A stretch of 33,977 nt of DNA, from positions 1 to 33,977 of the forward strand of contig CAILDA010000050.1 in the NCBI GenBank assembly GCA_903832875.1, read 5' to 3'. The first letter of the stretch is position 1. Every line of letters begins with the position of its first letter. Below, piece by piece: positions 23,415 through 31,759 of this stretch. The DNA is from an uncultured Micrococcales bacterium (GTDB taxonomy: Bacteria; Actinomycetota; Actinomycetes; Actinomycetales; Microbacteriaceae). The notes under the pieces were generated by a model, which was given only the letters and a program-made list of their open reading frames with translations, did no database searches and was not told where the DNA came from. The position numbers and the translations under genes were made by a program.

Positions 23415-26228
23415 ATGACGATGCGTGTGGTGGCGGTCGTTGTTTCAAAAGACCAACCGCTCTACTTACAAAATGCTTTAGATGCTCTAAGCAAACAGAG
23501 TTTTCGATTAGATCGTGTTCTAGTTGTCGACAGTTCGACTTTAGAAGAAATAAAACCAGTTCTAGATAACTTCGTTTCGCAATCTTCTAAACACGCAGTG
23601 CTTTCAATTCTTGATAAAGCATCGTTCGCTGAATTATCAGCGTTAGCCATAAGACAAGTTTTAGAAGGATTTGAAAATCTTGACGATGTTGCAATTTGGT
23701 TATTGCACGATGACACAGTTCCAGAAATACATGCGCTAGCTGAATTAGTCAGAGCTCTCGAAGTGTCTCCCTTGGTGGCTATTGCCTCCCCTAAGCAAGT
23801 TGCTATTGAAAACCCGAAACTTATAGTTCAGCAGGGTCTATCGCTAACTAAAACTTTGAAGCCATTTTCTTTGGTCAACGATGAATTAGATCAAAAGCAA
23901 CATGATTACATGAGCGATGTTCTCGCTGTTAGTTCGAATGCGATGTTGATTAGAGCTAACAGCTGGATTGAGTTAGGTGGCTATTCTCTTACCGCTCCGG
24001 AGCTAGCAACTGATATAGATCTTGGAATCAGAACTCATCAATTGGGTTCAAGAGTCGTTGTTGTTCCAACAGCAAGAGTCAGACACGCTGAGTTATCACT
24101 TCAAGGTAAGAGAGCTAAGAACTGGCTCGGTGGATCTGTGAAGTTTGCATTAGCCAAAGCTACGAATCACCTGCGCCTTTCCCACGCTCCGATCTTCCTA
24201 GCCTTCCTTTATTGGCTAGGGCTACCGGTAATTTCTATCGCGCAGGTTTTTTGGTTACTGCTAGTAAAAAGACCAGACAGAATTTTGTTTACTCTAAGGG
24301 CTAACCTTTGGGCCTTCTTCACAATTAGAGCAAGACTCAGAGATCGACATTCGATTTCTATTAAACCTTTGCGAGTGCTCTTTGCAAATTCGGCTCAGGT
24401 TCGAAGCCGATCAAGGCTTGCCCTTGAAACTGCGGAGCAGAAGAGTAATCTGGAGAACTTTGATGAGAGAACTCCAACTAGAGGTTCAATAACCCAAGTT
24501 GGCTTCATAGCCTCTGGTGGCTTATGGATAATGCTCGGTCTTGCTTTTCTTTCTTACCAATTCTTCCCACTAGGACAAGCAGCTATAGGTGGCTTCGCGT
24601 TACCGCTAAGTGACAGTTGGCTGCAACTGTTTGCTCACACCGGAGCGAGTTTTCAGCACGTTGGCCTAGGTTTAGCTGCCGCTAGCGACCCATTCAATTG
24701 GGTATTACTAACTATTGGATCAATTACTTTCTGGTCACCTAATTTGGCTTTAAGCGCTTTGCTGCTGTTAGCTAAACCGCTTTCCTTTATGGGTGCCTGG
24801 CGACTACTTTCAACTGTCACAGTTAGAAATTCCATCAAGATACCGCTAGCGCTTGCATACACAGCTTGGCCGGCACTGACAATCTCCCAATCACAAGGTA
24901 ACTACCCTGCAGTGGTATTTGCCATGACTTTGCCTTGGTTGTTATTTTCTTTAGCAAGAGCAGGACGGCTCGGTCTTAGTAGTTCAGTTAGATCTGATCA
25001 GCAAAACGCTTCCTGGATGGCTGCAGCAGGCTTACTGGTTGCCGTTAGTTTGGCAAGTGCTCCCAGTGCATTATTTCCGCTTCTAGTTATCGGTTTAGTC
25101 TTTGCATATCTTGGTAGAACCAGAATCAAAGCACTTGTTTTCATCGCTCTGCCGGCAGCAGTTATCACTCTGCCTTATTACTTTGATCAGATATTCACCA
25201 ACAAAGCACCATTGGGAATTTTTGCCGACCCAACTATTTCTCATCCAACAAAAGCTCTCGCGGTCATGGAAGCTGTTCTTTCATCAGATAAATTCTTCGG
25301 CTGGTTTGCACTTGCTCTGGTAGTCCTTGGTGTTATCGCCGTTGCATCCAGAGTCCGAGCGGTCTTTGGTATCTGGTTATTAGCGCTATTAGTTCTGGGG
25401 AACATTTGGTTCATCAACTCAATTGCTTTCCCTGCCGGCGGTGTTGGTTCTATTTTCTTAGAACCAACTGAACAGGTCTTTGATAGCAGTACCCCTAGCG
25501 TGATGCTATTTGTCGTTTTGGCTATCTCCGCAATTGCTCTTTGGCTTGAGTCTTTGACTCGGGCTGGAGTTAGAAAGCTTTTAGTTTCAGCGATTTTATT
25601 AGCCGCTGCAATGCCTTTAGCTGTTGCATCCGCCATGACAGCTAGTCAAGTCAAGTTTGTTGATTCCAGAAACCTGCCAGCTATCTTCAGCGCTGAAGCT
25701 GCAGCTGGCAGTCAACTTCGGCTCTTGGTTCTTTCAAGTAACGGTGACCAGAGCTTCACAGCTGAGGAAATTAGCCCACAAGGAATAAAGCTTGATGGTA
25801 TTTCAACCGCTTATCGTCTCAATGAAAAGAATTTGGAACCAGAAGCCAACATCAAGGCTTCTATTACTGAGTTGGTAGCGAACATGGTTTCAGCAAACGG
25901 TAAATCTATTTCTCAAAAGCTCCAGGCAAGGCAATACGGTTACGTATTAGTTCCAAATAGGCCAGGCAATGGTGATCTTGGAGTCGCTTTGAACTCAGTA
26001 GCTGAACTTGACCAGGTTGGCACAACAGAATTTGGTCAGCTGTGGCGAGTGAAGAAACCTTTTATCTCTAACCGATATGTCGAACAGTCACTGTTTTCGA
26101 TTACAAAGACCATTCAGCTAGCCGTGCTAGTTGGTTTTGTGCTACTTGCTCTTCCTACTGCTCGAGGTCGGAAAAACAGAACCAGAGCAGAAAATAGTTT
26201 TGAAACAGAGGGGGAGCAAGAATCATGA
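23415..26228 (+). CDS. Giant GT2 glycosyltransferase with polytopic membrane region
   Basis: The 937-residue protein starts with a GT-A/GT2 domain (about 3-235): MRVVAVVVSKDQPLYLQNALDAL, the nucleotide-sugar acidic motif WLLHDDTVP (D99/D100), and GGYSLTAPELATDIDLGIRTHQLG, which contains the usual acceptor-side acidic residues, then VRHAEL. Then come two hydrophobic segments (about 260-300), a basic loop, and roughly ten to twelve more membrane segments between about 360 and 725. A soluble part (about 730-890, presumably outside) and a last membrane helix (about 893-912) complete it. It is probably a polyprenyl-linked or wall glycan transferase; donor and acceptor are unknown. It follows whiB2 by 20 nt and overlaps the DUF5719 gene by 4 nt. 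A GT2-DUF5719 pair next to whiB2 is, as I recall, common in Microbacteriaceae. Confidence 0.87.
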   Translation: MTMRVVAVVVSKDQPLYLQNALDALSKQSFRLDRVLVVDSSTLEEIKPVLDNFVSQSSKHAVLSILDKASFAELSALAIRQVLEGFENLDDVAIWLLHDDTVPEIHALAELVRALEVSPLVAIASPKQVAIENPKLIVQQGLSLTKTLKPFSLVNDELDQKQHDYMSDVLAVSSNAMLIRANSWIELGGYSLTAPELATDIDLGIRTHQLGSRVVVVPTARVRHAELSLQGKRAKNWLGGSVKFALAKATNHLRLSHAPIFLAFLYWLGLPVISIAQVFWLLLVKRPDRILFTLRANLWAFFTIRARLRDRHSISIKPLRVLFANSAQVRSRSRLALETAEQKSNLENFDERTPTRGSITQVGFIASGGLWIMLGLAFLSYQFFPLGQAAIGGFALPLSDSWLQLFAHTGASFQHVGLGLAAASDPFNWVLLTIGSITFWSPNLALSALLLLAKPLSFMGAWRLLSTVTVRNSIKIPLALAYTAWPALTISQSQGNYPAVVFAMTLPWLLFSLARAGRLGLSSSVRSDQQNASWMAAAGLLVAVSLASAPSALFPLLVIGLVFAYLGRTRIKALVFIALPAAVITLPYYFDQIFTNKAPLGIFADPTISHPTKALAVMEAVLSSDKFFGWFALALVVLGVIAVASRVRAVFGIWLLALLVLGNIWFINSIAFPAGGVGSIFLEPTEQVFDSSTPSVMLFVVLAISAIALWLESLTRAGVRKLLVSAILLAAAMPLAVASAMTASQVKFVDSRNLPAIFSAEAAAGSQLRLLVLSSNGDQSFTAEEISPQGIKLDGISTAYRLNEKNLEPEANIKASITELVANMVSANGKSISQKLQARQYGYVLVPNRPGNGDLGVALNSVAELDQVGTTEFGQLWRVKKPFISNRYVEQSLFSITKTIQLAVLVGFVLLALPTARGRKNRTRAENSFETEGEQES

Positions 26229-27676
26229 TTCTTCGCATCTCCCGAATGATCTTTATCGCTATCTGCGCAGCAGCTCTGTTGTTAGCTGGTGCTCCTGCCA
26301 GCCTGTTCTCAGCTGGTGTTGTGAATTCAAAGGTTCACGAGGTTAGCGCGAGAGATTTACAAGTTACTTGTTCAGGTCCAGCAATTCTTGCTGGTGGTGC
26401 TACCGGCACTTCGGTAACAGGTTTCAAACGTTTAGGGTCAGCAAGTATTTCCCTTACTTACTCAGCAGCCTCCGCTACTTCCCTAAAACTTTTTGATGGC
26501 AACTATGTTGCAGGCTATGGGGTTCGTCAAGATCTTTTCAAGGGCCTCAGTAACACTGGTTCTCTAACTGTCGTCGATAAAACTGGAACTACAGCTCAAG
26601 GATCAGCGCTGCTTGCCGCTAACCAGATTCAGTTAGCTGATAACAAGAACATCAAAGGACTTCTCGCCGCTCCTTGCATTAGAGCACAATCAGAGTTCTG
26701 GTTGGTTGGCGGATCGACTATGACTGGTCGTGAATCACTGCTGATTCTCAATAACCCAACCCAGGTTGATGCAACTGTTGATCTTGAAATCTTCACTGAG
26801 AACGGTTCATCGCACAGTTCAGGGCTATCTGGTATTGCTGTTGCAGCCAAGAAGACCACAGTCATTCCACTAGCGTCCTTCGTGCTCAGATCGCAGTCGA
26901 CTGTTGTTCATGCCACTAGCCGTGGTGGATCTATTACAGCTCTCATACAACAGAAGAGCGTTCGTGGAACAAGAGCTTCCGGTGCCGATTACGTTGCCCC
27001 TGCACCGCTAGCTAATACTTTCAATGTTTTGCCTGGCATTTTGGTAAGAGGTTCTAAAGATGCTGGAAAGTTTAGAAAAACTTCTGATCAATACTCAGAT
27101 GTTCAACACCTGCTTAGAGTCTTTGTGCCTGGCAGTTTGGATGCAAATCTGACTTTGCAGGTTTTAGGTAGTGATAAGCAAACCTTTGGAACAGTTCTTT
27201 CAGTAAAAGCTGCTGCCGGTAAAGTTACTGACTTTGAAATCAAAGGTCTCAAAGATGGCGATTACTTTGCATACCTAGATTCCGATGTTGCGGTTCAATC
27301 TTCAATACGTCTAGTCAGAGCAAGAGCAAGCAATGATCGATATGTTGATTTTGCTTGGGTGAACTCTGCTGAAGCTTTCCAAACACCTCGTTACATAGCT
27401 GTTCCTAAAGCCGGTATCTCGAAATTGTCCATAGTTAATCCAAGCAATAAGGCAACAACAGTTTCAATCAAGATAGGGGCCGCAACAGTCAAGCGAACAA
27501 TTGCAGCGGGTTCTGATGCTGTAATTCGAGCAACGCCTGGAATGTCAATCGGAATCATCCCAAGCGATAAAGCTGTTTATGCAAACTTGGTTATCGATGT
27601 TGATGGTCGGGTAGCGGTCTTACCAGTGCTCGATGATAAGAACATCAGCGGTCAAGTAAAAGTTAGTATCCACTAA
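26225..27676 (+). CDS. DUF5719-type exported protein
   Basis: A 483-residue protein with an N-terminal membrane/signal segment (about 8-30, IFIAICAAALLLAGAPASLFSAG) and otherwise beta-rich sequence. I assign DUF5719 from its position after a giant GT2 gene and its character (EFWLVGGSTMTGRESLLILNNPTQVDATVDLEIF, a beta-strand pattern of such proteins); the function of the family is unknown. Cysteines at about 55 and 156 could form a disulphide outside the cell. The ATG lies inside the GT2 stop (ATGA) with a GGGGGAG ribosome-binding site, so it is made with the glycosyltransferase and may be its extracytoplasmic partner (inference). The stop overlaps that of the converging zincin-like gene by 4 nt. 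Confidence 0.75.
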   Translation: MILRISRMIFIAICAAALLLAGAPASLFSAGVVNSKVHEVSARDLQVTCSGPAILAGGATGTSVTGFKRLGSASISLTYSAASATSLKLFDGNYVAGYGVRQDLFKGLSNTGSLTVVDKTGTTAQGSALLAANQIQLADNKNIKGLLAAPCIRAQSEFWLVGGSTMTGRESLLILNNPTQVDATVDLEIFTENGSSHSSGLSGIAVAAKKTTVIPLASFVLRSQSTVVHATSRGGSITALIQQKSVRGTRASGADYVAPAPLANTFNVLPGILVRGSKDAGKFRKTSDQYSDVQHLLRVFVPGSLDANLTLQVLGSDKQTFGTVLSVKAAAGKVTDFEIKGLKDGDYFAYLDSDVAVQSSIRLVRARASNDRYVDFAWVNSAEAFQTPRYIAVPKAGISKLSIVNPSNKATTVSIKIGAATVKRTIAAGSDAVIRATPGMSIGIIPSDKAVYANLVIDVDGRVAVLPVLDDKNISGQVKVSIH

Positions 27677-28086
27677 CTCTCTGGTTCATCACCAAAGATC
27701 AGCTCCCAAGGTTCTTTACCAATCAGTTCTCCGGCAGCTTCAAAGACATGGTGTTCAATTCGAACTCGCTCTTCGGTTGGCGAACTGTTTGGATTCTGAT
27801 CTAAGCGAAGTATTGGTAACCGATAGATGACTATGGTCATGCTTTCTGGTCTTGCGGCCCAGCGCTTCACATAGGTTGAGTTCACGCCAAGAATTGGTGC
27901 ATCAAGTATTTGGTATTCCAAGGAACCAAGCTCTATTGGCCAGCGTTCTCTTAGGTAATCACAGGTGGAACTCACGATAGAAGCGAACTGGTCTTGGCTT
28001 GAGCCACCTGTTCGATAGAGCGCTCCAGATAGGGAATGCCTGGTGCCACGACCGTGCCGGTCTCTGCTGGTAGGTCTTGGCTTCAT
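27673..28086 (-). CDS. Zincin-like (metallopeptidase family) protein lacking the HExxH site
   Basis: A cytoplasmic protein of 137 residues. It begins RPTSRDRHGRGTR, which I associate with the small metallopeptidase-family proteins found beside DUF5719/DUF3499 and manB genes in Microbacteriaceae, and has MTIVIYRLPIL. Where the family in other actinobacteria has HExAHHFG, this protein reads FEAAGELIG, so the metal-binding histidines are absent and catalysis is unlikely. The ORF track begins at 28152; I use the ATG at 28086 because TACAAT stands six bases upstream and the family's basic N-terminal motif starts right after it. The longer form would overlap manB. The stop codon overlaps that of the DUF5719 gene. 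Role unknown. Confidence 0.75.
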   Translation of the reverse strand: MKPRPTSRDRHGRGTRHSLSGALYRTGGSSQDQFASIVSSTCDYLRERWPIELGSLEYQILDAPILGVNSTYVKRWAARPESMTIVIYRLPILRLDQNPNSSPTEERVRIEHHVFEAAGELIGKEPWELIFGDEPES

Positions 28087-28092
28087 GGTGTC

Positions 28093-28098
28093 ATTGTA
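28093..28098 (-). promoter_or_regulatory. Probable -10 box (leaderless) for the zincin-like gene
   Basis: TACAAT on the minus strand, six bases before the ATG at 28086. This is the closest TATAAT match among the leaderless boxes and it decides the start codon. Confidence 0.6.
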
Positions 28099-28130
28099 TT
28101 CTTTAACTTTGTTGAGAGGTAAGGCCGCTA

Positions 28131-29540
28131 ATGAGTGTGAACTGGGATGCAATAGTAAAAACCTATGATGTTCGAGGTTTGGTTGGCATTGACCTAACCG
28201 AGGATGTTGTTGAAGCTCTCGCCGCAGGCTTTATCGATGAGTTAGCACTGAATGGCCAGTTCGTAGTTGTCGGTCACGACATGCGTGACTCATCTCCGTT
28301 GTTTGCAGCAGCCTTTGCCCGTGGTGCTCAAAAGCGAGGAGCAAACGTCATCTCTATTGGTCTTTGCTCAACTGATGAGTCTTACTTTGCTTCGGGGGAC
28401 ATGAACCTAGCTGCAGCGATGTTTACTGCAAGTCACAACCCAGCAACCTATAACGGTATTAAGTTCTCAAGACCAGGTGCTAGAGGTATTTCTTTAGATA
28501 CTGGCCTTGCTGCTATTCGTGATCGTGCCAAAGTGTTTTTAGCTGAAGGTATCGAAGAGGTTGCTAGTCCTGGCAGTTATTCAACCAAAGATGTCCTAGC
28601 TGACTACGCGGCTTACTTACGTCAGTTGGTTGATCTATCAACTGTGAAGCCAATGCGTGTTGTTGTTGATGCAGCTAACGGTATGGGTGGGCTAACAGTT
28701 CCTGCAGTTCTTTCCACTGCAGCTGGTTTAGCTAAGTTACCAATAGAAATCATTGACATGTATTTTGAATTAGATGGAACTTTCCCTAACCATGAAGCAA
28801 ACCCCTTAGAACCAGCAAACCTGGTTGATTTGCAGAAAGCGGTTGTTGAACACAAGGCTGATTTAGGTTTAGCTTTCGATGGTGATGCAGATCGCTGTTT
28901 CGTCATTGATGAAAATGGTGACCCGGTAACCCCTAGTGCTGTTGCAGCTATGGTTGCTCGTCGTGAGATTGCCAGAGTTAGAGCACAAGGAACAGATACA
29001 GATATCACTGTTTTGTATAACTTGATTACATCAAGAGTCGTTGCTGAAGTTATTGCAGCCGATGGCGCTAAAGGTGAGCGAACCAAGGTTGGTCATTCAC
29101 TAATCAAAGACCGTATGGCTGATACCAATGCAATCTTTGGTGGAGAACACTCAGCTCACTATTACTTCAGAGATTTCTGGGGAGCAGATAATGGCATGTT
29201 GGCTGCTATGCATGTGCTGGCAGAGTTCGGTTCTCAACCTGAATCGCTAAGTGCTATAGCTAAGCAATACAACCCTTATTTCCTATCAGGGGAGATCAAC
29301 TCGAAGGTTGAGGATGTTGCTGCAGCTAAGGCCAGGGTTGAAGAGACCTTTGCCGATAGAGCAAGCTTTGACCACTTTGATGGCATCACAGTCAAAGGTA
29401 CTGATGCTAACGGAGCATGGTGGTGGTTCAATGTTCGAGCCTCCAATACTGAACCTTTGTTGCGTCTAAATGTTGAAGCCAAGGACCAAACCAGCATGGA
29501 AGCGATTAGGGACGAAGTCCTAGGGCTAATCCTTAGATAA
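28131..29540 (+). CDS. manB: Phosphomannomutase/phosphoglucomutase
   Basis: ManB interconverts mannose-6-phosphate and mannose-1-phosphate (often also the glucose forms), the step after ManA toward GDP-mannose. All four family loops are present in the 469 residues: phosphoserine loop FTASHNPATYNG with S101, metal loop AFDGDADRCF (DGDADR at 250-255), sugar loop GGEHSAHYYF (GEHS 338-341), and phosphate loop RASNTEPLLRL near the C-terminus. ATG 28131 has AAGG six bases upstream. It is divergent from the zincin-like gene with 44 nt between the starts. It belongs to a different branch from the mutase at the left edge of the window. The usual SIS-domain and DUF3499 neighbours of actinobacterial manB are not here. 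Confidence 0.95.
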   Translation: MSVNWDAIVKTYDVRGLVGIDLTEDVVEALAAGFIDELALNGQFVVVGHDMRDSSPLFAAAFARGAQKRGANVISIGLCSTDESYFASGDMNLAAAMFTASHNPATYNGIKFSRPGARGISLDTGLAAIRDRAKVFLAEGIEEVASPGSYSTKDVLADYAAYLRQLVDLSTVKPMRVVVDAANGMGGLTVPAVLSTAAGLAKLPIEIIDMYFELDGTFPNHEANPLEPANLVDLQKAVVEHKADLGLAFDGDADRCFVIDENGDPVTPSAVAAMVARREIARVRAQGTDTDITVLYNLITSRVVAEVIAADGAKGERTKVGHSLIKDRMADTNAIFGGEHSAHYYFRDFWGADNGMLAAMHVLAEFGSQPESLSAIAKQYNPYFLSGEINSKVEDVAAAKARVEETFADRASFDHFDGITVKGTDANGAWWWFNVRASNTEPLLRLNVEAKDQTSMEAIRDEVLGLILR

Positions 29541-29572
29541 CGTTTTGGTTTCTAAGAGTAGGTATTTAGGGC

Positions 29573-29578
29573 GATAAT
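29573..29578 (+). promoter_or_regulatory. Probable -10 box (leaderless) for ahcY
   Basis: GATAAT followed by AGAGCA and the ATG at 29585. No ribosome-binding site is visible in the 44-nt gap after manB. Confidence 0.55.
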
Positions 29579-29584
29579 AGAGCA

Positions 29585-31072
29585 ATGAACGCCTCAACCA
29601 AGTCCACAGGTACCCGCATTGACCATAAGGTAGCTGACCTAGGGTTAGCCGATTACGGTAGACACCTGATCCGTTTAGCTGAGAACGAGATGCCAGGACT
29701 CATGGCTCTTCGTGAAGAGTTTGGTCCGCTGCAGCCACTTCGTGGAGCTCGTATCGCGGGATCGCTGCACATGACTATTCAGACTGCTGTGCTTATTGAA
29801 ACTTTGGTATCTCTAGGGGCTAAAGTTCGTTGGGCTTCATGCAACATTTTCTCAACCCAAGATGAAGCTGCTGCTGCATCAGTGGTTGGCCCGCATGGAA
29901 CTGTTCAAGTGCCTAAAGGTGTTCCTGTTTTTGCTTGGAAGGGTGAATCACTAGAAGAGTACTGGTGGTGCACTGAGCGTATTTTTGACTGGACTGAAGA
30001 GGCGATGGCTGAAGGTGCAGATTACATTGGTCCAAACATGATCCTGGACGATGGTGGCGATGCCACATTGCTCGTGCACAAGGGAAGAGAATTCGAACTA
30101 GCTGGGTCAGTTCCACCAGCAGGTTTGGAAGACAACGATGAGTATCGTGTGATCCTTGCTCTCTTAGCTGAACAGTTCAAACTCTCAAATAATCGGTTCA
30201 CTCGTATTGCAGAAGAGATCTACGGTGTTACTGAAGAGACCACCACTGGTGTGAAGCGTCTATACGAAATGTTCAAGCGTGGCAGTTTGTTATTCCCAGG
30301 TATCAACGTCAATGACTCAGTAACTAAATCTAAGTTTGATAACAAATATGGAATTAGACATTCACTACCTGATGGCCTAAATCGTGCAACTGACATTCTT
30401 ATCGGTGGTAAGACTGTGTTTATTGCCGGTTACGGTGATGTTGGTAAGGGTGCTGCTGAAGCCATGCGTGGTCAGGGTGCCAGGGTAATCATTTCTGAAG
30501 TTGATCCGATCTGTGCTTTGCAGGCAGCTATGGATGGATTCCAAGTCACCACCATTGATCGAGTAGTAAGCGATATTGATTTCTTTGTTACCGGTACCGG
30601 TAACGCAGGAATCATCCGAGCAGAACATATCTTAAAGATGAAGCACCTAGCGGTTATTGCTAACATCGGTCACTTTGATAATGAAGTTGACATGGATGGC
30701 ATCGCACGCATCCCAGGTATCAAGAAGATTGAAGTTAAGCCTCAGGTTCACGAGTGGCAACTAACCAATGGCAACTCAGTTCTTATCCTCTCTGAGGGAA
30801 GACTGATGAACCTAGGTAACGCTACCGGTCACCCTTCATTTGTCATGAGCACATCGTTTAGCAACCAGGTATTAGCTCAGATCGAGCTATTCACCAAGAG
30901 GTCGGAATACCCAATTGGCGTCTATATTTTGCCTAAACACCTCGACGAGAAAGTTGCTCGTCTTCACCTTGAGGCCCTCGGTGTTGAATTAACTGAACTC
31001 TCAAGCGATCAAGGTCGCTATATTGGTGTGGAGCCAAACGGTCCATTCAAACCGGATCACTACAGATACTAG
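29585..31072 (+). CDS. ahcY: S-adenosyl-L-homocysteine hydrolase
   Basis: AhcY splits S-adenosylhomocysteine to adenosine and homocysteine, relieving product inhibition of methyltransferases. The 495-residue protein is the long form, with the roughly 40-residue insert (about 150-190) known in actinobacterial and plant enzymes. Motifs: [40 protein letters not shown], the catalytic region [16 protein letters not shown], the NAD loop [28 protein letters not shown], and the C-terminal tail PFKPDHYRY that completes the neighbouring subunit's NAD site. ATG 29585 with a GATAAT box six bases before it. In M. tuberculosis sahH precedes tmk and mtrA; here mtrA begins only 12 nt after the ahcY stop and tmk is missing. 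Confidence 0.97.
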   Translation: MNASTKSTGTRIDHKVADLGLADYGRHLIRLAENEMPGLMALREEFGPLQPLRGARIAGSLHMTIQTAVLIETLVSLGAKVRWASCNIFSTQDEAAAASVVGPHGTVQVPKGVPVFAWKGESLEEYWWCTERIFDWTEEAMAEGADYIGPNMILDDGGDATLLVHKGREFELAGSVPPAGLEDNDEYRVILALLAEQFKLSNNRFTRIAEEIYGVTEETTTGVKRLYEMFKRGSLLFPGINVNDSVTKSKFDNKYGIRHSLPDGLNRATDILIGGKTVFIAGYGDVGKGAAEAMRGQGARVIISEVDPICALQAAMDGFQVTTIDRVVSDIDFFVTGTGNAGIIRAEHILKMKHLAVIANIGHFDNEVDMDGIARIPGIKKIEVKPQVHEWQLTNGNSVLILSEGRLMNLGNATGHPSFVMSTSFSNQVLAQIELFTKRSEYPIGVYILPKHLDEKVARLHLEALGVELTELSSDQGRYIGVEPNGPFKPDHYRY

Positions 31073-31084
31073 AAAGTTGTATGA

Positions 31085-31759
31085 ATGTATAAACTCCTGA
31101 TAGTTGAAGACGATGATGCTCTAAGAGAGCAACTTGAAATTGGTCTCACAGCAAGTGGGTTTGAGGTGTGCTTTGCAGCCACCGGGCTCGAGGCCATCCC
31201 AGCTTTCGAAAAGAACAAGCCAGACCTGATCCTTCTTGACCTGATGTTGCCTGGTAAGAATGGCATCGAAATTTGCACAGAGATCAGAAGGACTTCAGGG
31301 GTTCCTATCATCATGTTGACTGCAAGAACAGATGATCAAGACATGATCCGTGGTCTTGAAGCAGGAGCAGATGACTATGTAACTAAGCCTTACAAGATTG
31401 AAATCTTAGTTTCAAGAATCAAGGCAAGATTGCGTCCAATCAAAGATAGCCAGCACACCATCATCAAGATTGGTTCTGTTGAGATGGACACTCTCAGCCA
31501 CGAAGTTCGTAAGGGCGATAAGAAGATTGCTCTGACTCCACTTGAATTTAAGTTGTTGCTAACTCTTGCCTCCCATCCAAATGAAGTTTTCTCAAGAGAG
31601 ATGCTTTTGGAGCAGGTTTGGGAATACACCTACAAAGCAGATACTCGTCTTGTGAACGTGCACGTGCAGAGATTGCGTTCCAAGATTGAAGAAGATCAGG
31701 AAGATCCAAAGCTCGTTCTTACCGTTCGCGGTTGGGGCTACAAAGCTGGACCTGAGTAA
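31085..31759 (+). CDS. mtrA: OmpR-type response regulator MtrA
   Basis: MtrA is the essential or near-essential actinobacterial regulator of cell-wall and division genes. The 224-residue protein has a receiver domain with acidic pocket E8/D9/D10 (LLIVEDDDALREQ), phospho-acceptor D52 (LILLDLMLPG), the Thr switch in IIMLTART and the lysine in DYVTKPYKIEIL, then a winged-helix domain (about 127-222) with LTPLEFKLLLTLASHP and RLVNVHVQRLRSKIE. The start is fixed by an in-frame TGA directly before the ATG. It follows ahcY by 12 nt, with no good ribosome-binding site, and mtrB starts at the base after its stop. The identity as MtrA rests on neighbourhood (ahcY, mtrB, comF) and on sequence type. Confidence 0.93.
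   Translation: MYKLLIVEDDDALREQLEIGLTASGFEVCFAATGLEAIPAFEKNKPDLILLDLMLPGKNGIEICTEIRRTSGVPIIMLTARTDDQDMIRGLEAGADDYVTKPYKIEILVSRIKARLRPIKDSQHTIIKIGSVEMDTLSHEVRKGDKKIALTPLEFKLLLTLASHPNEVFSREMLLEQVWEYTYKADTRLVNVHVQRLRSKIEEDQEDPKLVLTVRGWGYKAGPE

Noticed and set aside
25241-25636. 131-residue minus-strand ORF inside the GT2 gene
   Set aside because: Antisense shadow of membrane-helix codons with a Thr/Ala/Asn-rich pattern and no supporting context.
28622-29086. 154-residue minus-strand ORF inside manB
   Set aside because: Shadow of manB; low-complexity Ser/Ala/Thr-rich composition and no recognisable domain or start signals.
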